Source: a virus
DNA: 64,000 bases
Strand: one strand, 5' to 3'
Virus record (IMG/VR): IMGVR_UViG_3300032235_000623
Span: 1 to 64,000 of that record
Shown here: piece by piece, positions 42,177 through 49,596 of the stretch
How positions within the stretch are numbered: the stretch's first letter is position 1
Layout of the letters: each line of letters opens with the position of its first letter
Program-made: the position numbers and the translations under genes
Notes under the pieces: generated by a model
The model's database searches: none
The model's input: the letters and a program-made list of their open reading frames with translations, nothing else
What the model was told of the DNA's origin: nothing

Positions 42177-42776
42177 ATGGCACAAGATGATTTTCCAGTA
42201 CCAGCAGAAACTGCTAAGGCTCCAAAAGGTAGCGTTGCTCGTCTTATTCAAATCGCTAAGTCTCAAGTTGGATACATTGAAGGTCCAAAAGACAATGAAA
42301 CAAAGTATGGTGCTTACACAAAGGCTAACTTCCAGCCATGGTGTGGCTCATTTGTAAACTGGTGTGCAAACGAAGCTGGCGTAAAGATTCCTAATACAGT
42401 TTATACTCCAGGTGGTGCAGCAGCATTTAAGAAGGCTGGTGCATGGATTGATGGAGACATTGCAGATCCAGAGCCAGGTGATATTGCCTATTTTGATTTC
42501 CCATCAGATGGTGTCGATAGAATTTCTCACGTAGGTATTGTTGTTGAAGACAACGAAGACGGAACAGTCTGGTGTATTGAAGGAAATACTTCTTCTAATA
42601 AAAAGGGAAGTCAAAGAAATGGCGGAGAAGCTTGTAAGCAGCTTCGTGCATATAAGAAAAATAAAGCAGGAGTAATGGTTTCAATTGTAGGGTTTGGACG
42701 TCCAAAATTTAAATCTACATCAACCAAGTCATCATCTCCATCAGATGGAAAAGTCTGCCCAACTTGTGGCAAATAA
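42177..42776 (+). CDS. CHAP-domain endolysin
   Basis: This 199-residue protein has a CHAP-type cysteine amidase core (VARLIQIAKSQVGYIE, then QPWCGSFVNWCANE with the catalytic Cys, then RISHVGIVVED with the catalytic His and WCIEGNTS). It cuts peptidoglycan peptides at lysis. The C-terminus ends with a CPTCGK cysteine pair instead of a clear wall-binding domain. There is no signal peptide, so it depends on the holin encoded upstream. Confidence 0.88.
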   Translation: MAQDDFPVPAETAKAPKGSVARLIQIAKSQVGYIEGPKDNETKYGAYTKANFQPWCGSFVNWCANEAGVKIPNTVYTPGGAAAFKKAGAWIDGDIADPEPGDIAYFDFPSDGVDRISHVGIVVEDNEDGTVWCIEGNTSSNKKGSQRNGGEACKQLRAYKKNKAGVMVSIVGFGRPKFKSTSTKSSSPSDGKVCPTCGK

Positions 42777-42791
42777 AATTGAAGGATAAAA

Positions 42792-43571
42792 ATGTCTAAA
42801 GAAGGATATAAGCCAACATCAGGAATGCAGTCTGCAGCAAGACGTGCCATTAAGCTAAAAGAACAGGGAAAAGCAAAAGGTGCTGGAACTGCAGTTGGTT
42901 GGACAAGAGCTGGACAATTAGCAAGAGGAGAAACTTTAAGTCTTTCTACAGTTAAACGTATGTACTCTTATTTTTCTCGACATGAAGTAGATAAAAAAGG
43001 AAAAGACTGGGATAATGCAGAAAGCCCATCAAATGGTAAGATCATGTGGCTTGCCTGGGGCGGAGATGCAGGATATTCATGGTCAAGAAAAATTGTTGAA
43101 AGAGAGAAGAATATGAAAAAATCATTAGAATTAAATGAGATAGTGGAAGAGATTAAAGATATCCTTGATGACGTAGTTAACCCAATTACCAAGGCAATTG
43201 AAGTTGAGATTGAAGAAGACGACGAAGAGGATGACATGGAAGACACTGAGGGTTGTGACTGTGAAGGTTGCAAGGAGTGCAAAGCAAATGGTGGATGCAC
43301 AGAAAAGATGTGTTCAGGACATAAGAAGATGAAGAAGTCTGATGATCTATCAGATGAAGATATCTCAAAGTCTTATGAGTCAGATAACGAAGAAGAAGAC
43401 AAGTGGGATAACATGGAGAAGGCTTGCTGGAGTGGTTATGTGCAGCAAGGCATGAAAGAAAAAAATGGTAGAAAAGTTCCTAACTGTGTACCAATTAAAA
43501 AGGCTACAGATGTAGAGGAAAAAGAAGAGCCTGTAAAAAAGTCTATATGGAGTGGAACTTTTTTAAAATAA
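42792..43571 (+). CDS. Conserved phage protein with GMQSAARRAIK-type domain
   Basis: In this 259-residue protein, residues 1-95 (SGMQSAARRAIKLKEQGKAKG, LSLSTVKRMYSYFSRHEVDKK, IMWLAWGGDAGYSWSRK) form a domain widely seen in actinophages, often fused to head maturation or portal-associated proteins. The middle is very acidic and Cys-rich (EGCDCEGCKECK). The end repeats the motif WSGxxxK. Function unknown. The charged middle is unlike its neighbours. Confidence 0.7.
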   Translation: MSKEGYKPTSGMQSAARRAIKLKEQGKAKGAGTAVGWTRAGQLARGETLSLSTVKRMYSYFSRHEVDKKGKDWDNAESPSNGKIMWLAWGGDAGYSWSRKIVEREKNMKKSLELNEIVEEIKDILDDVVNPITKAIEVEIEEDDEEDDMEDTEGCDCEGCKECKANGGCTEKMCSGHKKMKKSDDLSDEDISKSYESDNEEEDKWDNMEKACWSGYVQQGMKEKNGRKVPNCVPIKKATDVEEKEEPVKKSIWSGTFLK

Positions 43572-43575
43572 ACTA

Positions 43576-43604
43576 TTGACATAGATAGCATACCTCTGTA
43601 TACT
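43576..43604 (+). promoter_or_regulatory. Consensus sigma-70 promoter
   Basis: TTGACA (43576-43581), 17 bases, TATACT (43599-43604). Expected start near 43611, giving a leader of about 25 bases before ATG 43636. Confidence 0.85.
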
Positions 43605-43635
43605 ATTACAGTAGGTTCAACCAAAAAATGGACTT

Positions 43636-43869
43636 ATGTTACATTTATATGAAAATGGAGTAGAGATACTCAGAAAAAAGATATCTAGTAAAAATGTAGA
43701 TACCTATTGGGATAACTATAATTTTATTATATGGGAAAAAAATCAAGGCGGATATTCAGATACAAAAGGTGTATTTAGAAACAATTCTTGGGGAATAGCT
43801 AATACTATTCATATAAACCAAAACGGAACTTGGATATTACCGCTAAAGTATGTCAAATATTTTAAATGA
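43636..43869 (+). CDS. Hypothetical protein
   Basis: This 77-residue protein is beta-rich (YENGVEILRKKI, YNFIIWEKNQGGYSD). It heads an operon with a WhiB protein and overlaps it by 20 bases. No family recognised. Confidence 0.6.
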   Translation: MLHLYENGVEILRKKISSKNVDTYWDNYNFIIWEKNQGGYSDTKGVFRNNSWGIANTIHINQNGTWILPLKYVKYFK

Positions 43870-44164
43870 ATTAGGAACAGACGAAGACAAGTTCGCTTGG
43901 TGGGACATTGCAGTCTGTTCTGGCATGGAAACAAATCTTTTTTATGATACATACGAGTCTGATCATAATATTGCAAAAAATATTGATCAAGCTTGTTTAT
44001 CTTGTCCAGTTATTGCAATATGCTATAAGAATGGAACTGAGAATAATGAGTATGGAGTTTGGGGCGGAGTTTATTTAAATTTCGGCCAGCACGATAAGCA
44101 AAGAAATACGCATAAGAGTAAAGAGATTTGGAAGGAATTGAAACGTAAACATGCCCAAATCTAA
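43850..44164 (+). CDS. WhiB-family iron-sulfur transcription factor
   Basis: This 104-residue protein has WhiB signature cysteines in AVCSG, QACLSC and VIAICY (C...C-x2-C...C), binding a 4Fe-4S cluster, followed by YGVWGG, the turn that precedes the DNA-binding tail. WhiB proteins are restricted to actinobacteria and their phages and alter sigma-factor activity. This is strong evidence for an actinobacterial host. It may help switch phage or host transcription. Confidence 0.9.
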   Translation: MSNILNELGTDEDKFAWWDIAVCSGMETNLFYDTYESDHNIAKNIDQACLSCPVIAICYKNGTENNEYGVWGGVYLNFGQHDKQRNTHKSKEIWKELKRKHAQI

Positions 44165-44480
44165 TATGCACGACAATAAACATTTTAAGCATGGAATCAA
44201 TATGTGGACTGGTGAGCCAAATAAACCAGTTTTTTATAATGATGAAATGAGAAAAAGATTAAGAGAAATAAAAAGACCACATATGCTAATGATGGATGTA
44301 GCTATGTACCCAGAATTTTTAGCTTTAAGATTATATGAAGATAATTTTATTCAATTTAGTGGAACTAAAAAAGAAGAGGTTATCGATTATGTTACAAAGG
44401 TTAAAAAAATGATCGAGTCTTACGGAGTAAGATGCGAATTAGAAGGGGTCCCAAGTGATAAGTCCATCGGAAAAATTTAA
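44151..44480 (+). CDS. Hypothetical protein
   Basis: This 109-residue basic protein has His-rich N-terminus (MHDNKHFKHGINMWTG) and mixed alpha/beta body. It overlaps WhiB by 14 bases and the next small gene by 26. Probably co-regulated with WhiB. No family recognised. Confidence 0.6.
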   Translation: MPKSNMHDNKHFKHGINMWTGEPNKPVFYNDEMRKRLREIKRPHMLMMDVAMYPEFLALRLYEDNFIQFSGTKKEEVIDYVTKVKKMIESYGVRCELEGVPSDKSIGKI

Positions 44481-44628
44481 TGTATATATACCTTCTGAAG
44501 AAGAGTACGGATATATAGAATCATTAGGAGCTTTTGTTTCAGAAGTTTCTTATACAAAAAATGGAGTTGTTTACAAAGAAATGATTGAGAACGAAGATTT
44601 TGTGATTATTGATGAGGAGTCTAATTAA
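44455..44628 (+). CDS. Small hypothetical protein
   Basis: This 57-residue ORF starts at GTG 44455 behind AGAAGGGG with six bases spacing. Acidic, with KFNVYIPSEEEYGYIESLG then a beta hairpin. Stop and next ATG overlap (TAATG), consistent with the local operon pattern. Confidence 0.6.
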   Translation: MISPSEKFNVYIPSEEEYGYIESLGAFVSEVSYTKNGVVYKEMIENEDFVIIDEESN

Positions 44629-44864
44629 TGGAAAAGATATTGTGTTATTCATGCAACAAAAGTAAAGCAAACCTTACACTTGTCAAATCTTCACTGCTTG
44701 GCATAAACTTATTCATGTGCGAATCTTGCAAATCAGAAAAGATGGAGCCAAGATGGGTTGTAATTATCGCTGGAAGACAAAATGGATCTGAGTCTGTAAA
44801 AGATTTTATAGCAAAAAAGCGATATCTTGGAAATGAAATTTCGGCTTCTGAATTATTAATTTAA
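44628..44864 (+). CDS. Small zinc-ribbon protein
   Basis: This 78-residue protein has a CYSC pair and a CESC pair around a hydrophobic LLGINLF strand, typical of a single zinc ribbon. The remainder has an IIAGRQNGSESVKDFI helix. It is coupled to the preceding gene. Function unknown. Confidence 0.7.
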   Translation: MEKILCYSCNKSKANLTLVKSSLLGINLFMCESCKSEKMEPRWVVIIAGRQNGSESVKDFIAKKRYLGNEISASELLI

Positions 44865-44882
44865 TTAAATATATTTATCAGG

Positions 44883-44888
44883 TATAAT
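44883..44888 (+). promoter_or_regulatory. -10 box
   Basis: TATAAT nine bases before ATG 44898; the -35 is weak. Short leader or leaderless start likely. Confidence 0.45.
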
Positions 44889-44897
44889 ATATCTATA

Positions 44898-45218
44898 ATG
44901 AAAATAGATATAGCTACCCTTATTTTGTCATTACTTGCAGCAATTTTGAGCGGAATGGGAACCGCCATAATTGCTGGAATTAAAGACTCAAAAAAGGAAA
45001 AGGTTAGACGCCAAGAGCGTGACCAAGACCATCTTAAAATGGAAATAAAAGATTTAAAAATTCAATTATATGAGCTAGAAAAGCAGTTGACTGAATGGAA
45101 AGATAAATATTATCATGCAATTCAGCAATTAATTGAAGTTAAGTCTGAATTAGAACAAACATTAATTCAATTAGACCATATTAATATACATGTGGAAGAG
45201 CAGTCTAGCAATCAATAA
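44898..45218 (+). CDS. Membrane-anchored coiled-coil protein
   Basis: This 106-residue protein has one N-terminal transmembrane helix (LILSLLAAILSGMGTAIIAG) followed by a long coiled coil (about residues 30-97). The layout resembles phage spanin-like or holin-regulator proteins, but no motif proves this. It has its own -10 box. Confidence 0.65.
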   Translation: MKIDIATLILSLLAAILSGMGTAIIAGIKDSKKEKVRRQERDQDHLKMEIKDLKIQLYELEKQLTEWKDKYYHAIQQLIEVKSELEQTLIQLDHINIHVEEQSSNQ

Positions 45219-45228
45219 ATAAAAATAG

Positions 45229-45234
45229 TACAAT
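45229..45234 (+). promoter_or_regulatory. -10 box of a leaderless gene
   Basis: TACAAT ending six bases before ATG 45241. The -35 region is weak. Confidence 0.5.
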
Positions 45235-45240
45235 AGAAGC

Positions 45241-45807
45241 ATGACTTGTATTGTAGCCGTTATCCATGAAAACAAAGTTTATCTTGGCGGAGATTCCGCT
45301 GCATCAGACGACAAAACTGGGCTCATAGTTCAAAGAACTGATCCAAAAGTTTTTAAGGTTGGACAATTCGGTATTGGGTTCACAGATTCTTTTAGAATGG
45401 GACAGATACTTCAGTATAATTGGACGCCACCTAAGTATGTTCCAACAGTTGGCAATAAAAATTTAGATAAATTTATGCGAACTAAATTCGTTGATTCAAT
45501 CAAGGAAGTATTCAAAGAACATGGATACGGAAACTTTGGATCCAACACTGAAGATGGAGATGAGGGTGGCATATTCCTTGTGGCGGTAGCTGGAACTGGA
45601 AGAATATTCACTATAGATTTAGACTATCACATCGGAGAGGCTGACGTAATGTACATGGCTGAAGGAAGTGGTCAGCAAGTCGCATTGGGATCATTATTCT
45701 CAACAGCACAAGTAAAAACACCACGTAAGCGTGTCAGAATGGCCCTAGAAGCCTCAGCAAAATTTATTATGAGCGTACGTGGCCCCTTTACAATAATAGA
45801 AGTATAA
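45241..45807 (+). CDS. Proteasome-like Ntn-hydrolase
   Basis: This 188-residue protein resembles 20S proteasome beta/HslV-type peptidases: MTCIVAV with Thr2 as the candidate N-terminal nucleophile once Met is removed, GGDSAAS, then FKVGQFGIGFTDSF. The other usual residues of the fold are present in order but diverged. Actinobacteria carry proteasomes, so it may mimic or compete with the host enzyme. Because the nucleophile is already at position 2, no propeptide is needed. It has its own leaderless promoter. Confidence 0.7.
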   Translation: MTCIVAVIHENKVYLGGDSAASDDKTGLIVQRTDPKVFKVGQFGIGFTDSFRMGQILQYNWTPPKYVPTVGNKNLDKFMRTKFVDSIKEVFKEHGYGNFGSNTEDGDEGGIFLVAVAGTGRIFTIDLDYHIGEADVMYMAEGSGQQVALGSLFSTAQVKTPRKRVRMALEASAKFIMSVRGPFTIIEV

Positions 45808-45815
45808 AGTATAAT
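45787..45815 (+). promoter_or_regulatory. Promoter, leaderless gene
   Basis: TTTACA (45787-45792), 17 bases, TATAAT (45810-45815), then six bases to ATG 45822. The -35 lies in the end of the preceding gene. Confidence 0.75.
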
Positions 45816-45821
45816 TAAACT

Positions 45822-46037
45822 ATGAAGGATCCCAAGGATATCAATCACTTAAAGCCCAATTATGATAAAGCTATGGATATTCGTGGTGTCCCAACACATG
45901 TGTGTCCCTGCGGATGTGAAGTGTTTAACTTAAAAGTAATTTTTCATAACTATGAGATAGCAAGTTACTTTATAGATATGGAATGTGCGAGCTGTGGAAC
46001 AATCGCAACAGCGCCAACCCCCTTAGATATGGAATAG
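45822..46037 (+). CDS. Small zinc-binding protein
   Basis: This 71-residue protein has CPCGCEVF and a later CASCG, giving four or five cysteines for a zinc ribbon. It is predicted leaderless. Similar small proteins occur throughout this phage. Function unknown. Confidence 0.7.
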   Translation: MKDPKDINHLKPNYDKAMDIRGVPTHVCPCGCEVFNLKVIFHNYEIASYFIDMECASCGTIATAPTPLDME

Positions 46038-46042
46038 TATAA

Positions 46043-46213
46043 ATGAGAAAATCTGAAAGAATGCTCAATCTAGAATTAGAAATTTATAAGTTAAGAATAG
46101 AATTAGATTTAGTTTATGAAATATTAAACAATATTGTTGCAGCAAACGAAGCTGCAAGCATAGAAGCTGGCAAGTGGTATGTAAGAAGACCACGATTCGA
46201 TTCAGAAAATTAG
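46043..46213 (+). CDS. Small helical protein
   Basis: This 56-residue protein is an almost continuous amphipathic helix (LNLELEIYKLRIELDLVYEI) with a basic C-terminus. It starts five bases after the previous stop. Probably a coiled-coil dimer; function unknown. Confidence 0.6.
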   Translation: MRKSERMLNLELEIYKLRIELDLVYEILNNIVAANEAASIEAGKWYVRRPRFDSEN

Positions 46214-46215
46214 TA

Positions 46216-46244
46216 TTGACAGAACTCAATAATTATTGTATTAT
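46216..46244 (+). promoter_or_regulatory. Consensus promoter, leaderless gene
   Basis: TTGACA (46216-46221), 17 bases, TATTAT (46239-46244), six bases to ATG 46251. Confidence 0.85.
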
Positions 46245-46250
46245 TCATTT

Positions 46251-47186
46251 ATGAAAAAAACACTAACTGCTATTGCTGTGATTGCGATTTCGGCGGTATC
46301 GCTTCCAGCTAATGCAGCACTAAAAAACTCTACCGCCCAGTTACCAACACTTGCTATCATCGATACTGCTCTAGATACTTCAATTCCATCTATTAAAGAA
46401 AAACTGATCGGAGAAGTTTGTATCCTGGATTGGAATTCATGCCCTAATGGACAACCTTTTATGGAGGGTACAGGGGCATCAGTGCTTCCAATGAATATTT
46501 TATCAACTAATAACTTTAACCATGGTACACAGATGGCTTCTGTAGCAGTAAAAAATAATCCAAACATGAATATTCTATTTATTAGAATTATTGGTCATAC
46601 TGCTGACGGTCGTAGACAAGTAACAAGAGCCAACCTTGTCCCTAGAGTTTTAGAGTGGATTAATGCAAATAAAGATAGATATAATGTTCAATCTATTGCA
46701 ATGTCACAAGGTCATCACAATCTAGTAAAAACTGGTGATTATTGCCCTAAAAATGTCGAGCTAGATGTTGCATTAGAAAAGCTAAATTCTGCTAACATTC
46801 CAGTGATGTTCGCTGTTGGAAATGATAGAGACTACTCAAGAATTGACTGGCCAGCATGCCACATGTCTCCAAACGTTTTTGCTATAGCTGGGTCAGAAAA
46901 CCACAACGCCCCAGCAACCTATAATAATCACGATTCAACTAGAACAGACTTTTTTGATTATGGAAATCAGCAAGTTGTTAGACCTGGAAATATTCAGGCG
47001 TACGCTGCTGGATCATCTGTAGCAAATGTTTCGTTTGCTGCAAAATGGTTGGGTATCAAAACTTCTAAATCATATGTTTCTATATCTGATATTTCTAATG
47101 TTATTAAAAATACATCTTTGTCAATCAAGAACTCACGTGGGGTATCTGGACTTCTAATTGATTATGGAAAGGCTACAAATGGCTAA
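46251..47186 (+). CDS. Secreted subtilisin-like serine protease
   Basis: This 311-residue S8 peptidase has a signal peptide (KKTLTAIAVIAISAVSLPANA). The catalytic triad is visible as Asp in IIDTALD (about 37), His in NFNHGTQMA (about 90) and Ser in AAGSSVANVSF (about 254). I chose ATG 46251 because it begins the signal peptide and lies exactly six bases after the -10 box; the longer TTG start at 46236 would disrupt this. A secreted subtilase in a phage could cut host surface proteins or process virion proteins. There is no visible propeptide, which is unusual. Confidence 0.85.
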   Translation: MKKTLTAIAVIAISAVSLPANAALKNSTAQLPTLAIIDTALDTSIPSIKEKLIGEVCILDWNSCPNGQPFMEGTGASVLPMNILSTNNFNHGTQMASVAVKNNPNMNILFIRIIGHTADGRRQVTRANLVPRVLEWINANKDRYNVQSIAMSQGHHNLVKTGDYCPKNVELDVALEKLNSANIPVMFAVGNDRDYSRIDWPACHMSPNVFAIAGSENHNAPATYNNHDSTRTDFFDYGNQQVVRPGNIQAYAAGSSVANVSFAAKWLGIKTSKSYVSISDISNVIKNTSLSIKNSRGVSGLLIDYGKATNG

Positions 47187-47388
47187 AGATTTAACGGTGC
47201 TTGAAGAAATCATAGGTGAGGTTGCAGAAGATGTCTATAATAAATGGGCACTTGCTTTGCCAGAAGAACAGAAGACAGATGATGCTCTATCTGCATTAAG
47301 CAAGAATGCTTATGAAGTCACTGTAATGATTATTCAGAACTTTATGAAGCGTTTTAACGAAGCAGCAGAAGAGCTAAAAGATAAGTAA
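47179..47388 (+). CDS. Hypothetical helical protein
   Basis: This 69-residue acidic helical protein starts at ATG 47179, eight bases into the subtilase end, behind GGAAAGG. An upstream in-frame TTG is less likely. It is followed by a terminator. Function unknown. Confidence 0.6.
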   Translation: MAKDLTVLEEIIGEVAEDVYNKWALALPEEQKTDDALSALSKNAYEVTVMIIQNFMKRFNEAAEELKDK

Positions 47389-47393
47389 AATTA

Positions 47394-47419
47394 TGGGGGA
47401 GGGTATTGACTCTCCCCCA
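47394..47419 (+). terminator. Rho-independent terminator carrying the next -35
   Basis: Eight-base stem TGGGGGAG (47394-47401) / CTCCCCCA (47412-47419). The loop GGTATTGACT contains the TTGACT (47406-47411) that serves as the -35 of the next promoter. Confidence 0.8.
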
Positions 47420-47434
47420 ATTATTTAGTAGGAT
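47406..47434 (+). promoter_or_regulatory. Promoter inside a terminator, leaderless gene
   Basis: TTGACT (47406-47411), 17 bases, TAGGAT (47429-47434), six bases to ATG 47441. Two stop/start signals share the same bases. Confidence 0.7.
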
Positions 47435-47440
47435 ATGGGT

Positions 47441-47914
47441 ATGCAAACATTTCTTCCACACAAAGACTTTTCCGAGACAGCAAAACATTTAGACCGTAAG
47501 CGTTTAATCAAGCAGAGTGTAGAAAACCTTCAGGTACTTAAGTCTCTCTCTGGACACTACGATAAAACTGGTGCTTGGGTAAACCACCCAGCAGTAAAGA
47601 TGTGGCGTGGTCACGAAGACTGGCTATTCTTATATAACGAGGCAATTGTAAGAGAGATTATTCTTAGAGGGTATAAGAATAGCACAAGAGAAACATTTGA
47701 CTCAATCTATCAAGAGAATTTTATTGCTCTTGAGTCTGATTCACCTTGGTGGCTTGGTAATGAGAGCCTCCACTACTCTCATAAGGGTAGATTATACGAA
47801 AAAGATCAAGAATCATATTATTTCTATGCGGAATTTGCTGATTATAAGGAATTAGGATATACTTGCTGCGTGTCCTGCAACTATTACTGGCCTACTCATG
47901 TGGAGAATCTATGA
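47441..47914 (+). CDS. Pyrimidine dimer glycosylase (Pyr_excise)-like protein
   Basis: In this 157-residue protein, the N-terminal TFLPHKDFSETAKHLDRKRL, IKQSVENLQVL and NHPAVKMWRGHEDWL match a family often annotated with pyrimidine-dimer DNA glycosylases (PF03013-like). It would excise UV-damaged bases, useful for a phage in sunlit water. ATG 47441 is chosen over 47435 because it fits the six-base -10 spacing seen elsewhere. Overlaps the thioredoxin start. Glycosylase activity is inferred. Confidence 0.65.
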   Translation: MQTFLPHKDFSETAKHLDRKRLIKQSVENLQVLKSLSGHYDKTGAWVNHPAVKMWRGHEDWLFLYNEAIVREIILRGYKNSTRETFDSIYQENFIALESDSPWWLGNESLHYSHKGRLYEKDQESYYFYAEFADYKELGYTCCVSCNYYWPTHVENL

Positions 47915-48216
47915 TAGTAAACGACGAAAATTTCGATAATACTATCAGTTCACACAGGCTTGTAATGATAGATTTTTGGGCTGAATGGTGCAGACCTTGC
48001 AAAATTTTTAGTCCAATTATTGAAGAAGTCTCAAACGAGACTGGAATATGGCTTGGAAAGATTAACATTGACGATAATCAAATTAAGCCAGCAGAGTACG
48101 AAGTATCTTCTATACCAACAACTATTTTATTTCAAGATGGTGTTCCAGTAAAAAGAATTATAGGCGCAAAGCCAAAGCATGTAATGTTACAGGAGCTTTC
48201 AGAATGGGTGAACTAG
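47911..48216 (+). CDS. trx: Thioredoxin-like protein
   Basis: This 101-residue protein has a thioredoxin fold with active site WCRPC (about residues 26-30; CxxC with Arg in place of the usual Gly), then the cis-Pro SIPTT and a hydrophobic GxxxKR-like strand. It likely reduces disulfides in phage or host proteins, or supports phage ribonucleotide metabolism. ATG 47911 overlaps the preceding stop (ATGA). Confidence 0.85.
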   Translation: MIVNDENFDNTISSHRLVMIDFWAEWCRPCKIFSPIIEEVSNETGIWLGKINIDDNQIKPAEYEVSSIPTTILFQDGVPVKRIIGAKPKHVMLQELSEWVN

Positions 48217-48377
48217 ATTTTAATAGCTGGATAAAATATGGCTATGAAAAGGGGTGGACTTCTGATGTATTTTGTAATACTCATGATGGCCCACCTATGA
48301 ATGATATAGAGATGCAAGAATGGGAAGATGGAGGAGATCCGTGTTCCTTCCACATTCGTTTGTGGGAATTAGACTAA
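48204..48377 (+). CDS. Small hypothetical protein
   Basis: This 57-residue acidic protein overlaps thioredoxin by 13 bases. It has one SDVFCNTHDGPPMND segment and a late CSFHIRLWE, giving two cysteines. No family recognised. Confidence 0.6.
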   Translation: MGELDFNSWIKYGYEKGWTSDVFCNTHDGPPMNDIEMQEWEDGGDPCSFHIRLWELD

Positions 48378-48427
48378 AATTCTGTGCCTAACAATGGGGG
48401 CAGATAAATTAAGGAGAAAGAAATTAA

Positions 48428-49534
48428 ATGAAGTCATTTAATAAAATCGCACTAGCCATGGTTGCAGCCATGGCTATGGGCACAATCGTAGCAACACCTG
48501 CAAGTGCTGCTGTAATGACAGTCGCTGTAACTCTTGATGGAACGGCTAATACAACCGCTTCCTCAGTTTCTACACCTGCTGCATTGCCAGTTCCTGCAGA
48601 CAACTCAGTTGATGCTGCTGACGCACTTAAGTTTGTAGCAACAGTTGACACAGGAACATCAGTTTCTGTAACAGCAACAAATGCAACAATCGTGTCTGCA
48701 CTACACACATCTGCTGCACCAGTCGGAGCATCATCAGGATCATCATCTTTGACAATTGCTACTGGTACAGGAACAACTGCAACATTTTATGTCTACACAA
48801 AGACAACAGCAATTGGTACAGTTGTAGTTACAAACCAGGGAACACAACTTACATACTACGTACAGGGTACTGCTGGCAAGATTAATAACCTTGCTGTTTC
48901 AGCACCAGCAAACGGTGCTGCTGGAACAAAGCAGGATATTACAGTTACTGCAACAGACGTATTCGGAAACAAGGTTTCTGGTAAGTCAATTACAGCAACA
49001 GTATTTGCTTCAACAGCAACACTTGATACAGCAACAGCAACAACTGGTGCTACTCTTTCAGACTTTGGAGTTGCAAAGTTTTCTGCAACACTTCCAACAA
49101 CTGGAACACGATCACTTATTACATTTGCACCAACAAACTCAGGAGATGCAACATCTGCTGATGTAACTGGTTTAACTGCTCGTACTCTTGCACCTTTTGC
49201 AGAGATTGCAGTTCGTGATCTAGTATCAGAACTTGCTGCACAGACAGCTGCTAAGACAGCTGCTGAAAGAGCTCTTGCAGATGCAGTAGCAAAGGCTGCA
49301 TCTGATTCAGCAGCAGCAAAGGCTGCAGCAGAAGCAGCAGCTCTAACAGCTGCAGCAGAAATTGCTAAGCTAAAGGCAGAAGCTGTAACAGCAAAGCTTG
49401 CACACGATGCAGAAATTGCTAAGCTAAAGGCGGATAATGCGGTAGCGATTAAGGCAATCAAGGATGCTTTCAATAAGTTGGCTCGCCAATGGAATGCAAA
49501 GAATCCAAAGTCAAAAGTTACTCTAGTAAAGTAA
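48428..49534 (+). CDS. Secreted Ala-rich protein with Ig-like and coiled-coil regions
   Basis: This 368-residue protein has a signal peptide ending ATPASAA. A Thr/Ala-rich region and an invasin/Big-like immunoglobulin domain (about 150-230, DITVTATDVFGNKVSGKS) follow. The C-terminal part is an almost perfect Ala-rich coiled coil and ends NAKNPKSKVTLVK. Composition (very high Ala and Thr, codons richer in GC) differs from neighbouring phage genes. It resembles abundant surface proteins of freshwater actinobacteria, so host origin is possible. Strong AAGGAGAAAG before ATG. Confidence 0.75.
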   Translation: MKSFNKIALAMVAAMAMGTIVATPASAAVMTVAVTLDGTANTTASSVSTPAALPVPADNSVDAADALKFVATVDTGTSVSVTATNATIVSALHTSAAPVGASSGSSSLTIATGTGTTATFYVYTKTTAIGTVVVTNQGTQLTYYVQGTAGKINNLAVSAPANGAAGTKQDITVTATDVFGNKVSGKSITATVFASTATLDTATATTGATLSDFGVAKFSATLPTTGTRSLITFAPTNSGDATSADVTGLTARTLAPFAEIAVRDLVSELAAQTAAKTAAERALADAVAKAASDSAAAKAAAEAAALTAAAEIAKLKAEAVTAKLAHDAEIAKLKADNAVAIKAIKDAFNKLARQWNAKNPKSKVTLVK

Positions 49535-49540
49535 TTTAAT

Positions 49541-49574
49541 AATAAAGGGGCAGGGGAGACCTTGCCCCTTTATT
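49541..49574 (+). terminator. Rho-independent terminator carrying the next -35
   Basis: Perfect 12-base stem AATAAAGGGGCA (49541-49552) / TGCCCCTTTATT (49563-49574). The TTGCCC at 49562-49567 is the -35 of the following promoter. Confidence 0.85.
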
Positions 49575-49590
49575 GTATTAATGATAGAAT
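49562..49590 (+). promoter_or_regulatory. Promoter overlapping a terminator, leaderless gene
   Basis: TTGCCC (49562-49567), 17 bases, TAGAAT (49585-49590), six bases to ATG 49597. Confidence 0.65.
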
Positions 49591-49596
49591 ATGGAT

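Noticed and set aside
46236-46250. Longer start for the subtilase at TTG 46236
   Set aside because: It would place the start codon inside the promoter and put five extra residues before a well-formed signal peptide.
48380-48415. Hairpin in the leader of the Ala-rich protein
   Set aside because: Only four clean base pairs with mismatches (TGCC/GGCA); too weak to report.
48856-49473. A 205-codon leftward ORF inside the Ala-rich secreted protein
   Set aside because: It is the antisense shadow of the Ala-rich coiled coil; repeated GCA/GCT codons give long open antisense frames. No ribosome site or promoter.
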